Of a stretch of 6,066 bases of DNA, positions 5,264 through 6,066 are shown piece after piece. The position numbers and the translations under genes were made by a program. Numbering within the stretch: position 1 is the first letter of the stretch; every line of letters starts with the position of its first letter. This DNA is from CAZTEB01 sp964612735 (lineage in GTDB: Bacteria; Patescibacteriota; Microgenomatia; UBA1400; PJMF01), in NCBI GenBank assembly GCA_964612735.1, contig CAZTEB010000048.1:1-6066 (forward strand). Direction: 5' to 3'. A model generated the notes under the pieces. The model did no database searches. It saw only the letters and a program-made list of their open reading frames with translations, and was not told the DNA's origin.

Positions 5264-6066
5264 TCACTTCTTCGTCAGAGTCGCCAACTGTTTGTTGATA
5301 GTGGTCAACTGTTGCACCAGTTTAAGTGACTGCTCTTCCTGCTGGTCTGACTTTTCTTCCAGTGCATCCAGATGGGTCAGCTCGGCTTTGATTTCTTGTT
5401 GTTGATCTTTGAGAATTGCTAACCTCAGTTCAGCCACCGCCTGCTGCCAGTCTGAACTATCTTGTTGGTTAGTGTTCCAGTCGCTACTACTCAGCAACTC
5501 AACCACCGCATCCCGCATATTTTCTGGGAGCTGAGCAGACAAGGCTTTCATGGTCTCAGTCTTGTGATCTCTGATCACTTGATAAATATGCTGCACAAAC
5601 CCATCACTGAGGTGAACCTCATCCAGTTCTTGGACGCGCTGCAGTAACTGCAGTTCATCTTTGAGTAGTAGAAAAAGAACATACCGCTCCAGTCGCTGGC
5701 GACGAGTGAGTTGCGGTTGTGCCGCTGCTTCATCTGCCTCTGTTGGTTGCTTGAGTGGTTTGAGGGCTTTGCCACGCTCGAGATCTGCACGGACCACGCT
5801 TTTCTGCACCCCCAGTTTATCTGCCAGTAAGCCAATGTAGTGTTCCAGCTCCACAACGTGTGGCACAGCATTTAGTTCTGGAGATAACTCGATCATCACT
5901 TGTCGCTTGCCGGCTGGAGATGTAATGTCGTGTGAGGCAATAGCTCGTTCAATCAAGAATTCATAGGCTGTCAGAGACAGTTTGGAAATTTTGCGCAGTT
6001 GTTTGGGATCAGCCTTTGCCAACTCATCGATATCTTTTCCCGACTCGATTGGATAGACTCGTAGCT
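5264..6066 (-). CDS. dnaG: DNA primase DnaG, C-terminal part (start outside the window)
   Basis: DnaG makes the RNA primers for DNA replication and docks on the replicative helicase through its C-terminal domain. The frame runs off the right edge; 266 residues are visible before a TGA stop. The fragment opens with the end of the TOPRIM region, PIESGKDIDEL (residues 5-15), matching the metal-site motif written GKDPDEL in most primases but with Ile for Pro. Next comes the polymerase-domain tail, with the conserved TSPAGKR (48-54) and a YIGLLADKLGV segment (76-86). A charged Ala/Gln linker (about 97-119) leads to a helical helicase-binding region (about 120-195), then a Gln/Glu-rich coiled-coil-like end (about 208-264). 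The tetrapeptide SSDW occurs twice near 193-206. The zinc-binding domain and most of the catalytic domain are off the window. Identification rests on motif order and is strong. Confidence 0.88.
   Translation of the reverse strand, partial: LRVYPIESGKDIDELAKADPKQLRKISKLSLTAYEFLIERAIASHDITSPAGKRQVMIELSPELNAVPHVVELEHYIGLLADKLGVQKSVVRADLERGKALKPLKQPTEADEAAAQPQLTRRQRLERYVLFLLLKDELQLLQRVQELDEVHLSDGFVQHIYQVIRDHKTETMKALSAQLPENMRDAVVELLSSSDWNTNQQDSSDWQQAVAELRLAILKDQQQEIKAELTHLDALEEKSDQQEEQSLKLVQQLTTINKQLATLTKK

Noticed and set aside
5264..5266. UGA recoded as glycine or tryptophan, as in some candidate phyla
   Set aside because: TGA ends dnaG at the expected place, after a coiled-coil tail, and the other genes need no UGA read-through.

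Overview
This window reads as bacterial chromosomal DNA with a standard genetic code: TAA, TAG and TGA all end genes here. Base composition is moderate, close to 50% G+C in trxB and dnaG. Two genes carry a perfect AAAGGAGG ribosome binding site. The thioredoxin reductase has the Gram-positive-like CAVC active site and the DnaG C-terminus is a short helical/coiled-coil type. A low-to-mid GC bacterium, possibly of the Patescibacteria (CPR) type, would fit, but the sequence alone does not settle the lineage.

Layout, left to right. A subtilisin-family serine protease with a complete catalytic tetrad (1-1164, +) may begin before the window. It converges, 14 bases apart, on a trxA-trxB thioredoxin operon on the minus strand (2645 down to 1179). 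Between 2799 and 4008 lies a distinctly AT-rich island, about 30% G+C in sampled lines. It holds two divergent genes of unknown function whose start codons are only 19 bases apart, with overlapping -10 hexamers and no Shine-Dalgarno sequence on either side. A strong perfect hairpin at 4008-4035 closes the island and separates it from a convergent gene. That gene (4062-5099, -) encodes a cysteine-rich protein with six successive four-cysteine zinc-ribbon modules and a separate cysteine-poor C-terminal domain. It has its own extended -10 promoter, an overlapping inverted repeat and a leader of about 110 bases. The window ends inside dnaG (5264-6066, -), of which only the end of the TOPRIM region and the C-terminal half are visible.

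How the genes relate. TrxA and TrxB form a complete NADPH-dependent disulfide-reducing pair, probably translated from one mRNA. DnaG is replication housekeeping. The protease and the zinc-ribbon protein look like independent units. The divergent pair is the best candidate for an undescribed small module: it is compositionally foreign, shares one minimal promoter region and matches no family I recognise. The multi-zinc-ribbon protein is the second. No tRNA, rRNA, CRISPR array or insertion sequence was seen.
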